Of a DNA stretch of 64,000 bases, positions 17,770 to 26,521 are shown piece after piece (positions within the stretch are counted from its first letter, which is position 1; every line of letters begins with the position of its first letter). A program made the position numbers and the translations under genes. The DNA is taken from positions 2,480,001 to 2,544,000 of the forward strand of contig NZ_CP111036.1 in assembly GCF_026248685.1 (NCBI RefSeq). Reading direction: 5' to 3'. The notes under the pieces are model-generated. The model ran no database searches, was not told where the DNA came from, and was given only the letters and a program-made list of their open reading frames with translations. The DNA is from Haladaptatus caseinilyticus. Its GTDB lineage: Archaea > Halobacteriota > Halobacteria > Halobacteriales > Haladaptataceae.

Positions 17770-18501
17770 ATGGACCTCGTGGGGGCACTCGCAGCCGACT
17801 CGAACCTCATCTGTGTCGTCGGCGCGGGTGGAAAAAAATCGACACTGTATGCGCTGGCGCAGCGTATCGACCACGCAGTCGTCACTGCGACGGTTCGAAT
17901 CCCCATCTTCGACGAGCAGGTCGCGGACGTGTTCGTCACCGAAACTCCAGAGGATGCGCTCGAATCGGTCGAAGAGTGGCCCGTTGGTGTCGTGCCGGAA
18001 CAGGAACGTTTCGATCGTTATCGAGGTTACGACCCGGAAACGGTGGCGGAACTAGCCGACTCCGACGCCGATGTCGACTCGATTCTCGTCAAAGCTGACG
18101 GTGCTCGAACTCGATTGCTGAAAGCCCCGAAAGAGCAAGAGCCACAGCTCCCGTCGAACGCGGACGTCGTAGTTCCGATTGCGAGTGCTCGCGCAGTCGG
18201 CAAACCGCTGACTGATGAGTTCGTCCATCGGCCCGAACGAGTCTCGAAACTAACCGAACTGCAGATGGGTGAAGAAATCCACGCATCGGACGTTGCCGCA
18301 GTGCTGGCGAGCGAACACGGAGGTTTGAAGGACGTTCCCGATGGCGCGACTGCGATTCCGGTCGTGAACATGGTGGACGACGATCGACTGGAGAACGTCG
18401 GAAGGGAAATCGCAGAGCAGGTGCTGTCGGAGACGGACGTCCCTCGTGTCGTGCTCACGAAGATGACGGCTCGGAATCCTGTGGTAGCAGTAGTCAAATG
18501 A
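17770..18501 (+). CDS. YqeC-type selenium/molybdenum hydroxylase accessory protein
   Basis: A 243-residue protein of the YqeC family. It has the P-loop-like GAGGKKSTLYALA near residue 18, VTATVRIPIFD near residue 38, LVKADGARTRLLKAP near residue 107 and TGxPL-like region VGKPLTDEFVHRP near residue 140, all in family order. YqeC is linked in bacteria to selenium-dependent molybdenum hydroxylases; its exact reaction is not established. Here it lies near mobA, an AOR homologue and formate dehydrogenase, which supports a role in Mo/W enzyme maturation. No selenocysteine signal is seen. Confidence 0.8.
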   Translation: MDLVGALAADSNLICVVGAGGKKSTLYALAQRIDHAVVTATVRIPIFDEQVADVFVTETPEDALESVEEWPVGVVPEQERFDRYRGYDPETVAELADSDADVDSILVKADGARTRLLKAPKEQEPQLPSNADVVVPIASARAVGKPLTDEFVHRPERVSKLTELQMGEEIHASDVAAVLASEHGGLKDVPDGATAIPVVNMVDDDRLENVGREIAEQVLSETDVPRVVLTKMTARNPVVAVVK

Positions 18502-18626
18502 ATTACGAACAGGCGGCACCAACGATGGACGATTTACGGCGTGAAGCGATGTACCGCGCTCCCGCGAGTCGCCTCACTGCAACGGTTATCGCATGGCGGC
18601 GATGGCCGCGTCTTCAGTTATATAAT

Positions 18627-19241
18627 TCAGGGACGAAACCGTTGACTTGCGGCGTCGAACTCCCGGCGAGTGTTGATATTTTCGAACGATTCGAGCGACC
18701 CATGCTCGCGTAGGTCCTCCGCGTCGACCACTCGATAGTCGAGTTCGAACAACGGCTCGATGATTTTTCGTTCGTCTTGCTCGAGCGCGATATCGCAGGC
18801 TTCGACCATCACGTTCGGTTGGTAGACTGCGTGTGTCGTCTGAAACCATCCGTCTTCGAGTTGGGGCACCGCGGCTTCGTAACCGTGCGCCGTTTCGAAC
18901 AGGTAGCTCACCAGTTCGGAATCGACGAACGGCATGTCGCAAGCGACGACGAACGCGTATTCGGCGTCGCAGGCCGCGAGTCCGCTTCGGATTCCCGCCA
19001 TCGGCCCTCGATCGGGGTCACGGTCGATGGCGAACGTAATCGGCTGGGCGTAGTCGCGCATCGCATCGACAATCGATTCGCGCTGATCCTCCCGACAATT
19101 GATGACGAGATCGTCGATGACACCCTCGATTCTGTCCGCGACTCGGCGGAGCATCGGAACGCCAGCGAGGTCGGCAACCGCTTTGTCTTTCTCGCCAAAC
19201 CGCGTCGAACGACCCCCCGCAAGAATGACTGCTGCTGGCAT
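18627..19241 (-). CDS. mobA: Molybdenum cofactor guanylyltransferase
   Basis: A 204-residue nucleotidyltransferase that attaches GMP to molybdopterin to make the bis-MGD cofactor used by formate dehydrogenases. The signature ILAGGRSTRFGEKDKAV near residue 6 binds GTP; VVACDMPFVD near residue 98 is the metal-binding aspartate region and RGPMAGIRSGL near residue 79 is also conserved. Convergent with yqeC and divergent from the AOR gene. It fits with the formate dehydrogenase at 21074-24361. Confidence 0.92.
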   Translation of the reverse strand: MPAAVILAGGRSTRFGEKDKAVADLAGVPMLRRVADRIEGVIDDLVINCREDQRESIVDAMRDYAQPITFAIDRDPDRGPMAGIRSGLAACDAEYAFVVACDMPFVDSELVSYLFETAHGYEAAVPQLEDGWFQTTHAVYQPNVMVEACDIALEQDERKIIEPLFELDYRVVDAEDLREHGSLESFENINTRREFDAASQRFRP

Positions 19242-19319
19242 CGTCCGACCCTATGGACTCGGTCGGTAAGAGCCTATGGCCGCGAGTGTTTTTGCCATTC
19301 GCTCCGTCCGTTCTAGCGA

Positions 19320-21077
19320 ATGGCTCTCGCCGACAGGCTTCTCCGTATCGACCTTTCGACTCAAAATATCGAGAGCGAAAAGATCCCCGAATCGTGGTTG
19401 GAACGATTTATCGGGGGAAAAGGACTGTCCGCCCGATACCTCTATCGAGAGCTCGAACCGGGAATCGACCCGCTGGGTCCCGAAAACGTACTGTTGTTCA
19501 TGCTCGGCCCACTGACCGGTAAGACACCCGGCGAATCACGGCACGCTATCGTGACTAAATCGCCACTTACCGGAACGTTCCTCGACTCCTACACTGGCGG
19601 TTCCGTTCCGGAATCCCTCGACCGAGCACTTTCCGACCATCTCGGCGTTCTGATTACTGGAACATCCCCCGACCCCGTTACGCTCCGAATCGAGGACGAC
19701 GATGCGACGATCGAGTCGGCGACGGACCTATGGGGCGGGACGGTTACGGAAACGTGTTCAGCCTTCGACCACCCGACCGCCTGCATCGGGCCCGCCGGTG
19801 AACGACTCGTTCGATATGCGACCATCGCATCCGATGGGGGCGACCACCACGCTGCCCGTGGCGGCGTGGGTGCGGTTATGGGATCGAAAAACCTCAAGGC
19901 GGTCGTCGCCGACGGTGAGGAGTCGGGGCAAGGTACGGCAACCGCTGAAGCCGAGGCTCGCTATCGCTCGACCGATATCGGAAACTGGCAGGCCACGAGC
20001 GAGACCGTCGAGACGATAGATTTCGCGAACGAAGTCGGCGTCCTCCCGACGAGGGGGTGGCAAGAAGGCTCGTTCGAGGGTGCAGATAACATTGGAATCG
20101 AGTCTATTCGTGAGGCTGCCGTCGGGCGTGAACGTCCCGATGCTGCTGTGTCCGGTGGCTTCCGAGTCGAGAGTGACGAAGGCGAAACGGTTCCGCGGGG
20201 TGCAACGTCGATCTCGCTCGGTGCCGGTCTTGGCATCGACGATTTCGATGCGGTGGCGGTTCTCGGCTCCGCTTGCGACGATCTCGGTATCGATCTCATC
20301 AGCGCGGGCAACGCGATCGCGTGGACGATTCGTGCTGCCGAGGACGGACTGCTGGTGCGAGATATCGAGTTCGGTGACGTCGAATCGGCACGTGGTCTAC
20401 TGGACGAAATCGCTCATCGTTCGTCACCGCTCGGTGACGTACTCGCGGAAGGTATCGATCGGGCGGTGAGGAAATACGGCGGCGACGAACTCATCCCGAC
20501 AGTAAAAGGGATGGATTTACCGACCTATGACCCCAGACGTTCGCCGTCGATGTCGCTGGCCTACGCGACCAGCGACCGCGGTGCGTGCCACCGTCGGGCG
20601 CGTCCGGTTCTCGAAGAGGTGTTTGCCACGGAAGAATGGAGTGATCGCCGCCGCGCGGCGGCGGTCGTCGCTGAGCAGAACCTCCGGTCGTTTCTCTGGT
20701 GTCTCGTCGTGGACGATTTCGCGGGTGAAGCACTGTGGAAGGACGGTGACCAGGAGTGGCTGCGGGTACTCGGTATCGAGCGCTCTCGCGACGAGCTCCT
20801 TCGAATCGGCGAACGGGTGTGGACGCTGACGCGACTGTTCAACGTTCGGGAAGGGCTTTCGCGTGAAGACGACGCACTGCCGTCAGCACTCAAAAACCCG
20901 GTTTGCGATGGCTCGAACGAGGGGACACGGATCGATTCCGCGGAGTTCGATCGATTGCTATCCGTGTACTATGACATTCGTGATTGGGACGCGAGAGGCC
21001 GTCCGATCGCATCTCTGCTCTCCCGTCTCGACCTGAACGACGTGGTCGACCGACAAACACCGGTCGGAAACGACTAG
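19320..21077 (+). CDS. Aldehyde ferredoxin oxidoreductase homologue lacking Fe-S ligands
   Basis: A 585-residue AOR-family protein, close to the usual length. The N-terminal domain (LRIDLSTQNIE; FIGGKGLSARYLY) and pterin-site residues (RGGVGAVMGSKNLKAVVA near residue 183; YATSDRGACHRRA near residue 425) are kept, so a tungsto- or molybdopterin may still bind. The CxxCxxxC motif that holds the [4Fe-4S] cluster, expected near residue 275, is missing: the aligned stretch reads RPDAAVSGGFRVE. Only the distant fourth cysteine (FLWCLVVDD) may be present. Without the cluster, normal electron transfer to ferredoxin is doubtful. Its 3' end overlaps fdh by 4 nt convergently. Confidence 0.85.
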   Translation: MALADRLLRIDLSTQNIESEKIPESWLERFIGGKGLSARYLYRELEPGIDPLGPENVLLFMLGPLTGKTPGESRHAIVTKSPLTGTFLDSYTGGSVPESLDRALSDHLGVLITGTSPDPVTLRIEDDDATIESATDLWGGTVTETCSAFDHPTACIGPAGERLVRYATIASDGGDHHAARGGVGAVMGSKNLKAVVADGEESGQGTATAEAEARYRSTDIGNWQATSETVETIDFANEVGVLPTRGWQEGSFEGADNIGIESIREAAVGRERPDAAVSGGFRVESDEGETVPRGATSISLGAGLGIDDFDAVAVLGSACDDLGIDLISAGNAIAWTIRAAEDGLLVRDIEFGDVESARGLLDEIAHRSSPLGDVLAEGIDRAVRKYGGDELIPTVKGMDLPTYDPRRSPSMSLAYATSDRGACHRRARPVLEEVFATEEWSDRRRAAAVVAEQNLRSFLWCLVVDDFAGEALWKDGDQEWLRVLGIERSRDELLRIGERVWTLTRLFNVREGLSREDDALPSALKNPVCDGSNEGTRIDSAEFDRLLSVYYDIRDWDARGRPIASLLSRLDLNDVVDRQTPVGND

Positions 21078-24000
21078 TCGTCGCCCGTCGTTTCGTCTTC
21101 AGGCCGCCCTTCGACCGCTCCGGTCGGCGGTTCGACGGGAAGTGGTTCCTCGTCCGGGTTCGGTCCGAGGGGTTGGATTCGAACGCTCGTAACCTTGTAC
21201 TCCGGAATGTACGATGTCGGGTCGAGTTCGTGCTGTGTGAGTTCGTTGATCGCACCGTGGGCGAAGTGCATCGGGATGAAGACGACACCGGGGTCGGAGG
21301 TTTCCTCGACGTTCGCCTTCGTTACGATGTCGCCGCGACGGGAGGTGACGCGGACGTATTCGCCATCCGTCACGCCGAGTTGGTCGGCCATCTCCGGATG
21401 AACCGTGACGAAGCTCTCGGGGACGTGGTCCATCAGTACGTTCACCCGGCGAGTCATCGTCCCGGTGTGCCAGTGGTAGAGCACGCGTCCGGAGGTGAGC
21501 ATCAGCGGGTACTCCTCGTCGGGAAGTTCGACCGGACCAGCGTAATCCGCGGGAACGAACCGAGCTTTTCCGTCGTCGAAGTTGAACTCCTCCTCGTAGA
21601 GGTACGGCGTACCGGGGTCGGATTCGTCCTCGCACGGCCACTGCAACCCGTCCGGGGTCGATTCGAGGCGGTCGTACGTGACCCCCCCGTAAATCGGCAC
21701 GAGGTCGTTGATTTCGGCCATCACTTCCGCCGGACCGTCGTAGTCCCAGTCGAAGCCAAACCGTCCGGCGAGGTCGGAAAGGATTTCCAAATCTGGTTTT
21801 GCCTCGCCGGGTGGCGAGACTGCCGGTCGGACGCGCTGAATACGACGCTCCGTGTTCGTGAAGGTGCCATGCTTTTCCGCGGCGGAGGCGGCGGGGAGCA
21901 CCACGTCGGCGAACTCCGCGGTTTCCGTGAGGAAGATGTCCTGTACGGCGAGGAAATCTAACTCTTCGATTGCCTTTTCGGCCCCGCGAATATCGGGCTC
22001 CGAGAGGACGGGATTTTCGCCCATGATGAACATCCCCTTGATGTGGCCCTCCTTCATGGCCTCGTACTGTTCGGGCAGTCGAAGGCCGGTTTCGTCCGGC
22101 GGGCGAACGCCCCACGACTCCTCGAACTTGTCCAGAATCGCGTCGTCGGTGAGGTCCTGATATCCCGGGAGGGTGTGCGGTGCCGGTCCCATGTCGCCGC
22201 CCCCACCTTGGACGTTGTTCTGGCCGCGGAAGGGCGACAGCCCTGCCCGCGGCTTGCCGAGGTTGCCGGTTACGAGCGCGAGGTTCGTGATAGCGAGGAC
22301 GTTTCTCGTCCCGTGGGCGTGCTGGGTCATCCCCATCGCCCAGCCGAAAATGCAGGTGTCTGCCTTCGCAATCGTCTCCGCGGCGTGCGTCAATTCGTCC
22401 GCCGAGACGTCGGTTAACTCTTCGACTTTTTTGGGAGTGAACGGTTCGACCTTCTCCTTCAGCTGATCGAAGTGCTTGGTGTTCTCCTCGATGAACTCCT
22501 CGTCGTGGAGGTCGGTATCGATGATGTGACGAACCATGCCGTTCAGCCACGCGATGTCCTCGCCGGGTTTCGTCCGAGTGTACTGAGTCGCATGCCCAGC
22601 CAGTCCGATTTTGCGCGGGTCGAACACGAACAGGTCGGCACCGTCGCGAACGTTCTGCTTGATTCGCGTTGCGAGCACGGGATGGCTCTCGGTCGTGTTC
22701 GACCCAGTGATGAGATAACAGTCGGCCTTCCCGATGTCCTCATTGATTCGGTTCGTCATCGCGCCGTAGCCGACGGTTTGTTGGAGTCCGGCCACCGTCG
22801 AGGAATGACAGAGACGGGCGCAGTTGTCCACGTGTTTCGTGTGAAGTACTTGCCGGGCGAACTTCTGGGCGAGGTAGTTCTCCTCGTTCGTGCATTTCGA
22901 CGAGGAGGTGACGGCAACCGCGTCGTCGCCGTTCTCCTCCCGGATTCGGGACAGCTCCTCGTGTATTCTGTCCAGCGCTTCATCCCACGTCGCTTCGCGG
23001 AACTCGTCTCCCTCGCGGATGAGCGGCGTTTTCAGGCGATTCTGACTGTTGACGAAATCGTACCCGAACTTGCCTTTTACGCAGGTCGAAAAGTCGTTCG
23101 CAGGCGTAGCGTCCTCGTCCGCGGGACGAACCCCCAACACTTCGCCGTCCTTTCCGTACAGATCGAACCGACACCCGACGGCGCAGTAGTTACAGGTGGT
23201 TTCGGCTTTCGTGACCCGGGAGAGACGGGCATCGCTCACGACCCCCGCAATGTCGAACATCTGACCGACGTTCATCGTACTCGCGGCGGTTTCTTCGGCG
23301 ACGTGTTCGAACTCGGCTAATGCCCCGTCCGTCATCCGTTCTGTCGCGTCCCGTGCTTTTGCTCGTGCCTTCGCCATGAATCGGGCGACGCCGGATTTCT
23401 CCTCGACCTCGCGCTCGCCGGGCACGTTTCGGTTCGGCGCATCGGAGGTGTCTGCGGTTTCCGCGTGCTCGCTCTCGATGGATTTCCCGATCGAGTTCTT
23501 CTGGGTAAAGCCCGGAATCGGGAGCGTCGCGGAATCCGTCAGTCCCTGTTCGACCAGCGAACCGGTCGGGCACACCGTCGCGCAGTGACCGCAGGAAACA
23601 CAGGTCGAGTCCCGCATCGTTTCTGCATCGCTCTGGAAACCGATTCGGGTGTCCGCTCCCTGTCCCTCGATTCGGAGGACGCCCTCGACCTGCACATCGT
23701 TGCAGGCTTCCACACAGCGGTTACAGAGGATGCATTTGTTGCGGTCAATTTGGATGGCCGAGGAAGTATCGTCTATCGGTTCGTACTCGTCGCGGTCTTC
23801 CAGCACGCCGTACCGCGGTTCCTCCACGTCGTTGTCGATTGATGCGTCTTGCAGTTCACACCGCCCGTTCTGCCCACAGGTCGTACACCGTAAATTGTGA
23901 TTCGACAGCACCAGATCGAGGTTGACGTCCCGTGCTTCCGTTGCTGACTCGGCGTCGGTTCGAATCGATAGGCCGTCCTCCGCGGGGAAGCTACAGGATG

Positions 24001-24361
24001 GAACGAGTCCGTGTTCGTCGGTTTCGACCATGCAGGTCCGACATTCCGACCGCGGACCGATGTTTTCACCCTGTTCGGTATCGCGGTCGTAGTAACAAAG
24101 CGCCGGGACATATTCCTCCGTTTCGACCGCCTCGATGGCGTCGATGAGGGTTGCTCCCGGCGGCACGGCGATGGGATGACCATCGACCGTGACGTTGTTC
24201 ATTCCGTCGCTCTCCACGCCGACCTCGGGGTCGTTTGCGGTGCCGGTGACGAAATCCTCGGTCAGCGGCGTACTCGGTCGCGGGTCGTCGATTTCCGGAA
24301 CGCCGGGTTGTGGCGATGCCGGAGCGGTGTCTTCGATTCCTGATTGTTCGTCTGAACTCAT
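21074..24361 (-). CDS. Formate dehydrogenase alpha subunit with NuoG-like Fe-S N-terminus
   Basis: A 1095-residue Mo/W enzyme that would oxidise formate to CO2. Domains in order: disordered tail (1-50), [2Fe-2S] ferredoxin domain with CRTC (about 107), the His-Cys3 site HNLRCTTCGQNGRC (about 153), two [4Fe-4S] motifs CILCNRCVEAC and CVSCGHCATVC, a linker, CNYCAVGCRF (about 392) opening the molybdopterin domain, the Mo ligand in DNCARLCHSSTVAGL (Cys, not Sec), and the C-terminal MGD-binding domain. This is the cytoplasmic FdsA/FdhF type. It overlaps the downstream NuoF-like gene's end by 4 nt (that gene's stop partner is upstream in transcription: 24358-25914), forming an operon. Confidence 0.92.
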   Translation of the reverse strand: MSSDEQSGIEDTAPASPQPGVPEIDDPRPSTPLTEDFVTGTANDPEVGVESDGMNNVTVDGHPIAVPPGATLIDAIEAVETEEYVPALCYYDRDTEQGENIGPRSECRTCMVETDEHGLVPSCSFPAEDGLSIRTDAESATEARDVNLDLVLSNHNLRCTTCGQNGRCELQDASIDNDVEEPRYGVLEDRDEYEPIDDTSSAIQIDRNKCILCNRCVEACNDVQVEGVLRIEGQGADTRIGFQSDAETMRDSTCVSCGHCATVCPTGSLVEQGLTDSATLPIPGFTQKNSIGKSIESEHAETADTSDAPNRNVPGEREVEEKSGVARFMAKARAKARDATERMTDGALAEFEHVAEETAASTMNVGQMFDIAGVVSDARLSRVTKAETTCNYCAVGCRFDLYGKDGEVLGVRPADEDATPANDFSTCVKGKFGYDFVNSQNRLKTPLIREGDEFREATWDEALDRIHEELSRIREENGDDAVAVTSSSKCTNEENYLAQKFARQVLHTKHVDNCARLCHSSTVAGLQQTVGYGAMTNRINEDIGKADCYLITGSNTTESHPVLATRIKQNVRDGADLFVFDPRKIGLAGHATQYTRTKPGEDIAWLNGMVRHIIDTDLHDEEFIEENTKHFDQLKEKVEPFTPKKVEELTDVSADELTHAAETIAKADTCIFGWAMGMTQHAHGTRNVLAITNLALVTGNLGKPRAGLSPFRGQNNVQGGGGDMGPAPHTLPGYQDLTDDAILDKFEESWGVRPPDETGLRLPEQYEAMKEGHIKGMFIMGENPVLSEPDIRGAEKAIEELDFLAVQDIFLTETAEFADVVLPAASAAEKHGTFTNTERRIQRVRPAVSPPGEAKPDLEILSDLAGRFGFDWDYDGPAEVMAEINDLVPIYGGVTYDRLESTPDGLQWPCEDESDPGTPYLYEEEFNFDDGKARFVPADYAGPVELPDEEYPLMLTSGRVLYHWHTGTMTRRVNVLMDHVPESFVTVHPEMADQLGVTDGEYVRVTSRRGDIVTKANVEETSDPGVVFIPMHFAHGAINELTQHELDPTSYIPEYKVTSVRIQPLGPNPDEEPLPVEPPTGAVEGRPEDETTGDD

Positions 24362-25914
24362 GATTTGATCTCCTCACACGCACCGCTCGGGCATCGTCCC
24401 TCCGCGTGTGCGTGAAACTCCGGTTCGAATTCGTCCATCGCGGTCGTTACGGGGCGGGATGCGGACCGACCGAAATAACAGATGCTCGACTCACGCATCG
24501 TCCGGGCGAGTTCACGGAGCGCGTCGTCCGCGAACTCGCCAGAATACACCTCGCGAAGCATCGACGTCAGCTGCTTCGACCCCTCTCGACAGGGGACACA
24601 GCGTCCGCAGTTCTCGTCCTCGGCGAACTTCGCACGCCTTCCCGCGGTTGCAACCGCACACCGAGATCGGTTCAGTAGTTCGACCACGCCATCGGTGCCG
24701 AGGTGTGCACCCGCAAGCGCGGGCGCGTTCGCCGAGTGGTCGAGGGTCGAGGTAAGGCCGCCGAACTGCCCTCCGACGCAGGCCATCTTGAAGCTTCCAT
24801 CCTCCGAAACTGCATCCCGGACGACAGCAAGCGACCCTCCGGTCGGCAGTTCGAGCGTCGCAGGCTCAGCCACGTCGCCGGTGACGGTGACGAGTCTAGT
24901 TCCGGGGTCGGCATCGTCGGCATCGAACTCGTCAGGAAACGAGAGAAACCGACGAACCTGTGTGAACGTTCTGGGCGTATGAACGATGGTCGGTCGCCCG
25001 TACAACCCGTGCTGCGCTGGTGTCGGTGGTCTGAGTCTCGCCTCCAATCGGTCGTTGCCTTCCAGCGCTTCGAGCGCCATCGTCGGTTCGGACCCGATGT
25101 ACTGGCTCGGCGACGCGAACACCTGTATCGCTACGTTCTCGGCGGCGGTCGTGTTCCGAAACGCCTGGATCGTATCTCGAACGTGCTGTCGGAGTCCGAC
25201 CGAAGACTCCGGACAGTAGACGACGATATCCTCTGCACCAACGACATGTGCGACCGTCGTCGCGCCGTCGAGCACCGAAATCGGATCGCCTTCCAACAGG
25301 AGCCTGTCGGTCCGGTTTCGACCGTCGATTTCACCCGCATTGATCACGACCACGGGGTCGCCATCGGTTTTCCGGGCGGTTCTCCATTCTTCGGTGATCG
25401 GTTCGTCCATCCGGACGTCGCCTCGGCCTCGTCCAAGCAACCCGACCCGCTCGACCGCAGAAACGATTTTTTCGGGGTCGTCTCGCCCGTTCTCGGCGAC
25501 GAGTGTCTCCTCGTCCGAAACGCGCGTTGGGTCGGTCCAGCCACAGCGTGCTAGGACGTTTCGCCGACCGACCGACAGTGTTCCTTCGTCCGGCACTGGA
25601 AAGTCGGCTTGACCGGCCTCGTGTGAGACGACAGCGTCCGCCCCCGATTCAGGGATGCTCCCTGATTCAAGTTCCGCCACGAGGGGTCGAACCTGCTCCG
25701 GCGTGCAGTTCGAGTGAATAGCAGTCGTCCCTTCTTTCGTAACCGAAACGAGCGGTTCGAGTGCGTCGATTCCTGTTGGACCGACACCGACAACAGATAT
25801 CGTATCCGCTTCGTCGCGCGCACTATCGAGTACGCGGGCGAGACGTTCTCCTCCAACCCCACCAGAAACGCGAAGAACCGGGGAGTCAGAAACGGTTTCC
25901 TCAGCAGTTCCCAT
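24358..25914 (-). CDS. NuoF/FdsB-like beta subunit of formate dehydrogenase
   Basis: A 518-residue flavoprotein-type subunit, first gene of the operon and overlapping the alpha subunit by 4 nt. The C-terminus has the NuoF [4Fe-4S] motif ENCGRCVPCREGSKQL near residue 430 and SICYFGRSASRPV near residue 480; the SLBB-like domain precedes it. The FMN/NADH-binding region is degenerate: NuoF's GRGGAGFP reads GRGRGDVRM, and the acidic ADESEPG motif reads AGEIDGRN, while DRLLLEGDP is kept. It probably relays electrons between the alpha subunit and an acceptor, but direct NAD use is uncertain. Confidence 0.85.
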   Translation of the reverse strand: MGTAEETVSDSPVLRVSGGVGGERLARVLDSARDEADTISVVGVGPTGIDALEPLVSVTKEGTTAIHSNCTPEQVRPLVAELESGSIPESGADAVVSHEAGQADFPVPDEGTLSVGRRNVLARCGWTDPTRVSDEETLVAENGRDDPEKIVSAVERVGLLGRGRGDVRMDEPITEEWRTARKTDGDPVVVINAGEIDGRNRTDRLLLEGDPISVLDGATTVAHVVGAEDIVVYCPESSVGLRQHVRDTIQAFRNTTAAENVAIQVFASPSQYIGSEPTMALEALEGNDRLEARLRPPTPAQHGLYGRPTIVHTPRTFTQVRRFLSFPDEFDADDADPGTRLVTVTGDVAEPATLELPTGGSLAVVRDAVSEDGSFKMACVGGQFGGLTSTLDHSANAPALAGAHLGTDGVVELLNRSRCAVATAGRRAKFAEDENCGRCVPCREGSKQLTSMLREVYSGEFADDALRELARTMRESSICYFGRSASRPVTTAMDEFEPEFHAHAEGRCPSGACEEIKS

Positions 25915-25974
25915 CTGGTAGTAACTGGCACATCAGAGCGATAAAAGGTTGTGACCAATTCGTTGATAAATAGA

Positions 25975-26079
25975 TCAGAACGGCGGGTTGAGCTCCGTGT
26001 TTTTCCGCTTTCGACGAACGAACACGAACACGGACGCGAGGAGCGCTGCCACGAGAACGAAAATCAACTGTCGTTTCAC
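25975..26079 (-). CDS. 34-residue single-pass membrane protein
   Basis: A very small gene with a GTG start 6 nt after the stop of the hotdog gene. The product begins KRQL, then one clear membrane helix (IFVLVAALLASVFVFV), then a basic RRKRK cluster that would keep the C-terminus inside. It follows the hotdog thioesterase closely enough to share its mRNA. No family can be assigned to so short a protein. Confidence 0.5.
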   Translation of the reverse strand: MKRQLIFVLVAALLASVFVFVRRKRKNTELNPPF

Positions 26080-26085
26080 GCGTTG

Positions 26086-26469
26086 TCACCCGGTTTTGTA
26101 GACACCGCGGGCCTCCGCGATGTGCTCGCCGTCTTCATCGTACACGCTGACATCGACGGTTCCGACGTCGCTTCCGTTTCGAACTACGTCCGCCTCAGCG
26201 AAGAGGTCGCCCGTTCCGGCACTGAGGTAGTCGATTCGCATATCGATCGTGGGTACTGGCTGGTCGTTGAGCGAGACGAGTGCAGCGCCGCCGACCGTGT
26301 CCGCGAGCGTGAACGTGACGCCGCCGTGGGCCATGAGTTGGTCTTGATTCCACGACAGGTCCTTTCTCATCTCGACCGTTCCCTCCGCGTGTCCGTCTTC
26401 AGCTTCGGTCACTTCGACGCCGAGCAGGTCGGCAAAAGGCATCCCTTCGAAGAACGCTTCGATGTCCAT
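26086..26469 (-). CDS. PaaI-like hotdog thioesterase
   Basis: A 127-residue hotdog-fold acyl-CoA thioesterase. The signature HGGVTFTLADTVGGAAL near residue 48 is the PaaI/YbgC-type active-site helix; TIDMRIDYLSAG near residue 74 is the following strand. Such enzymes release CoA from dead-end acyl-CoAs. It is divergent from the PaaG-like isomerase at 26522 with about 50 nt between starts, and a second PaaI is at 44013, so both may serve phenylacetate catabolism. Confidence 0.88.
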   Translation of the reverse strand: MDIEAFFEGMPFADLLGVEVTEAEDGHAEGTVEMRKDLSWNQDQLMAHGGVTFTLADTVGGAALVSLNDQPVPTIDMRIDYLSAGTGDLFAEADVVRNGSDVGTVDVSVYDEDGEHIAEARGVYKTG

Positions 26470-26521
26470 ACCTCGACTGCACGTGGGGAGTAATTAAATG
26501 TGCATGCAGTGACCTCTCCGT

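Noticed and set aside
18498-18713. Small open frame starting in an ATGA overlap with YqeC
   Set aside because: The product is not acidic, has no domain, and overlaps the convergent mobA gene; the overlap looks accidental.
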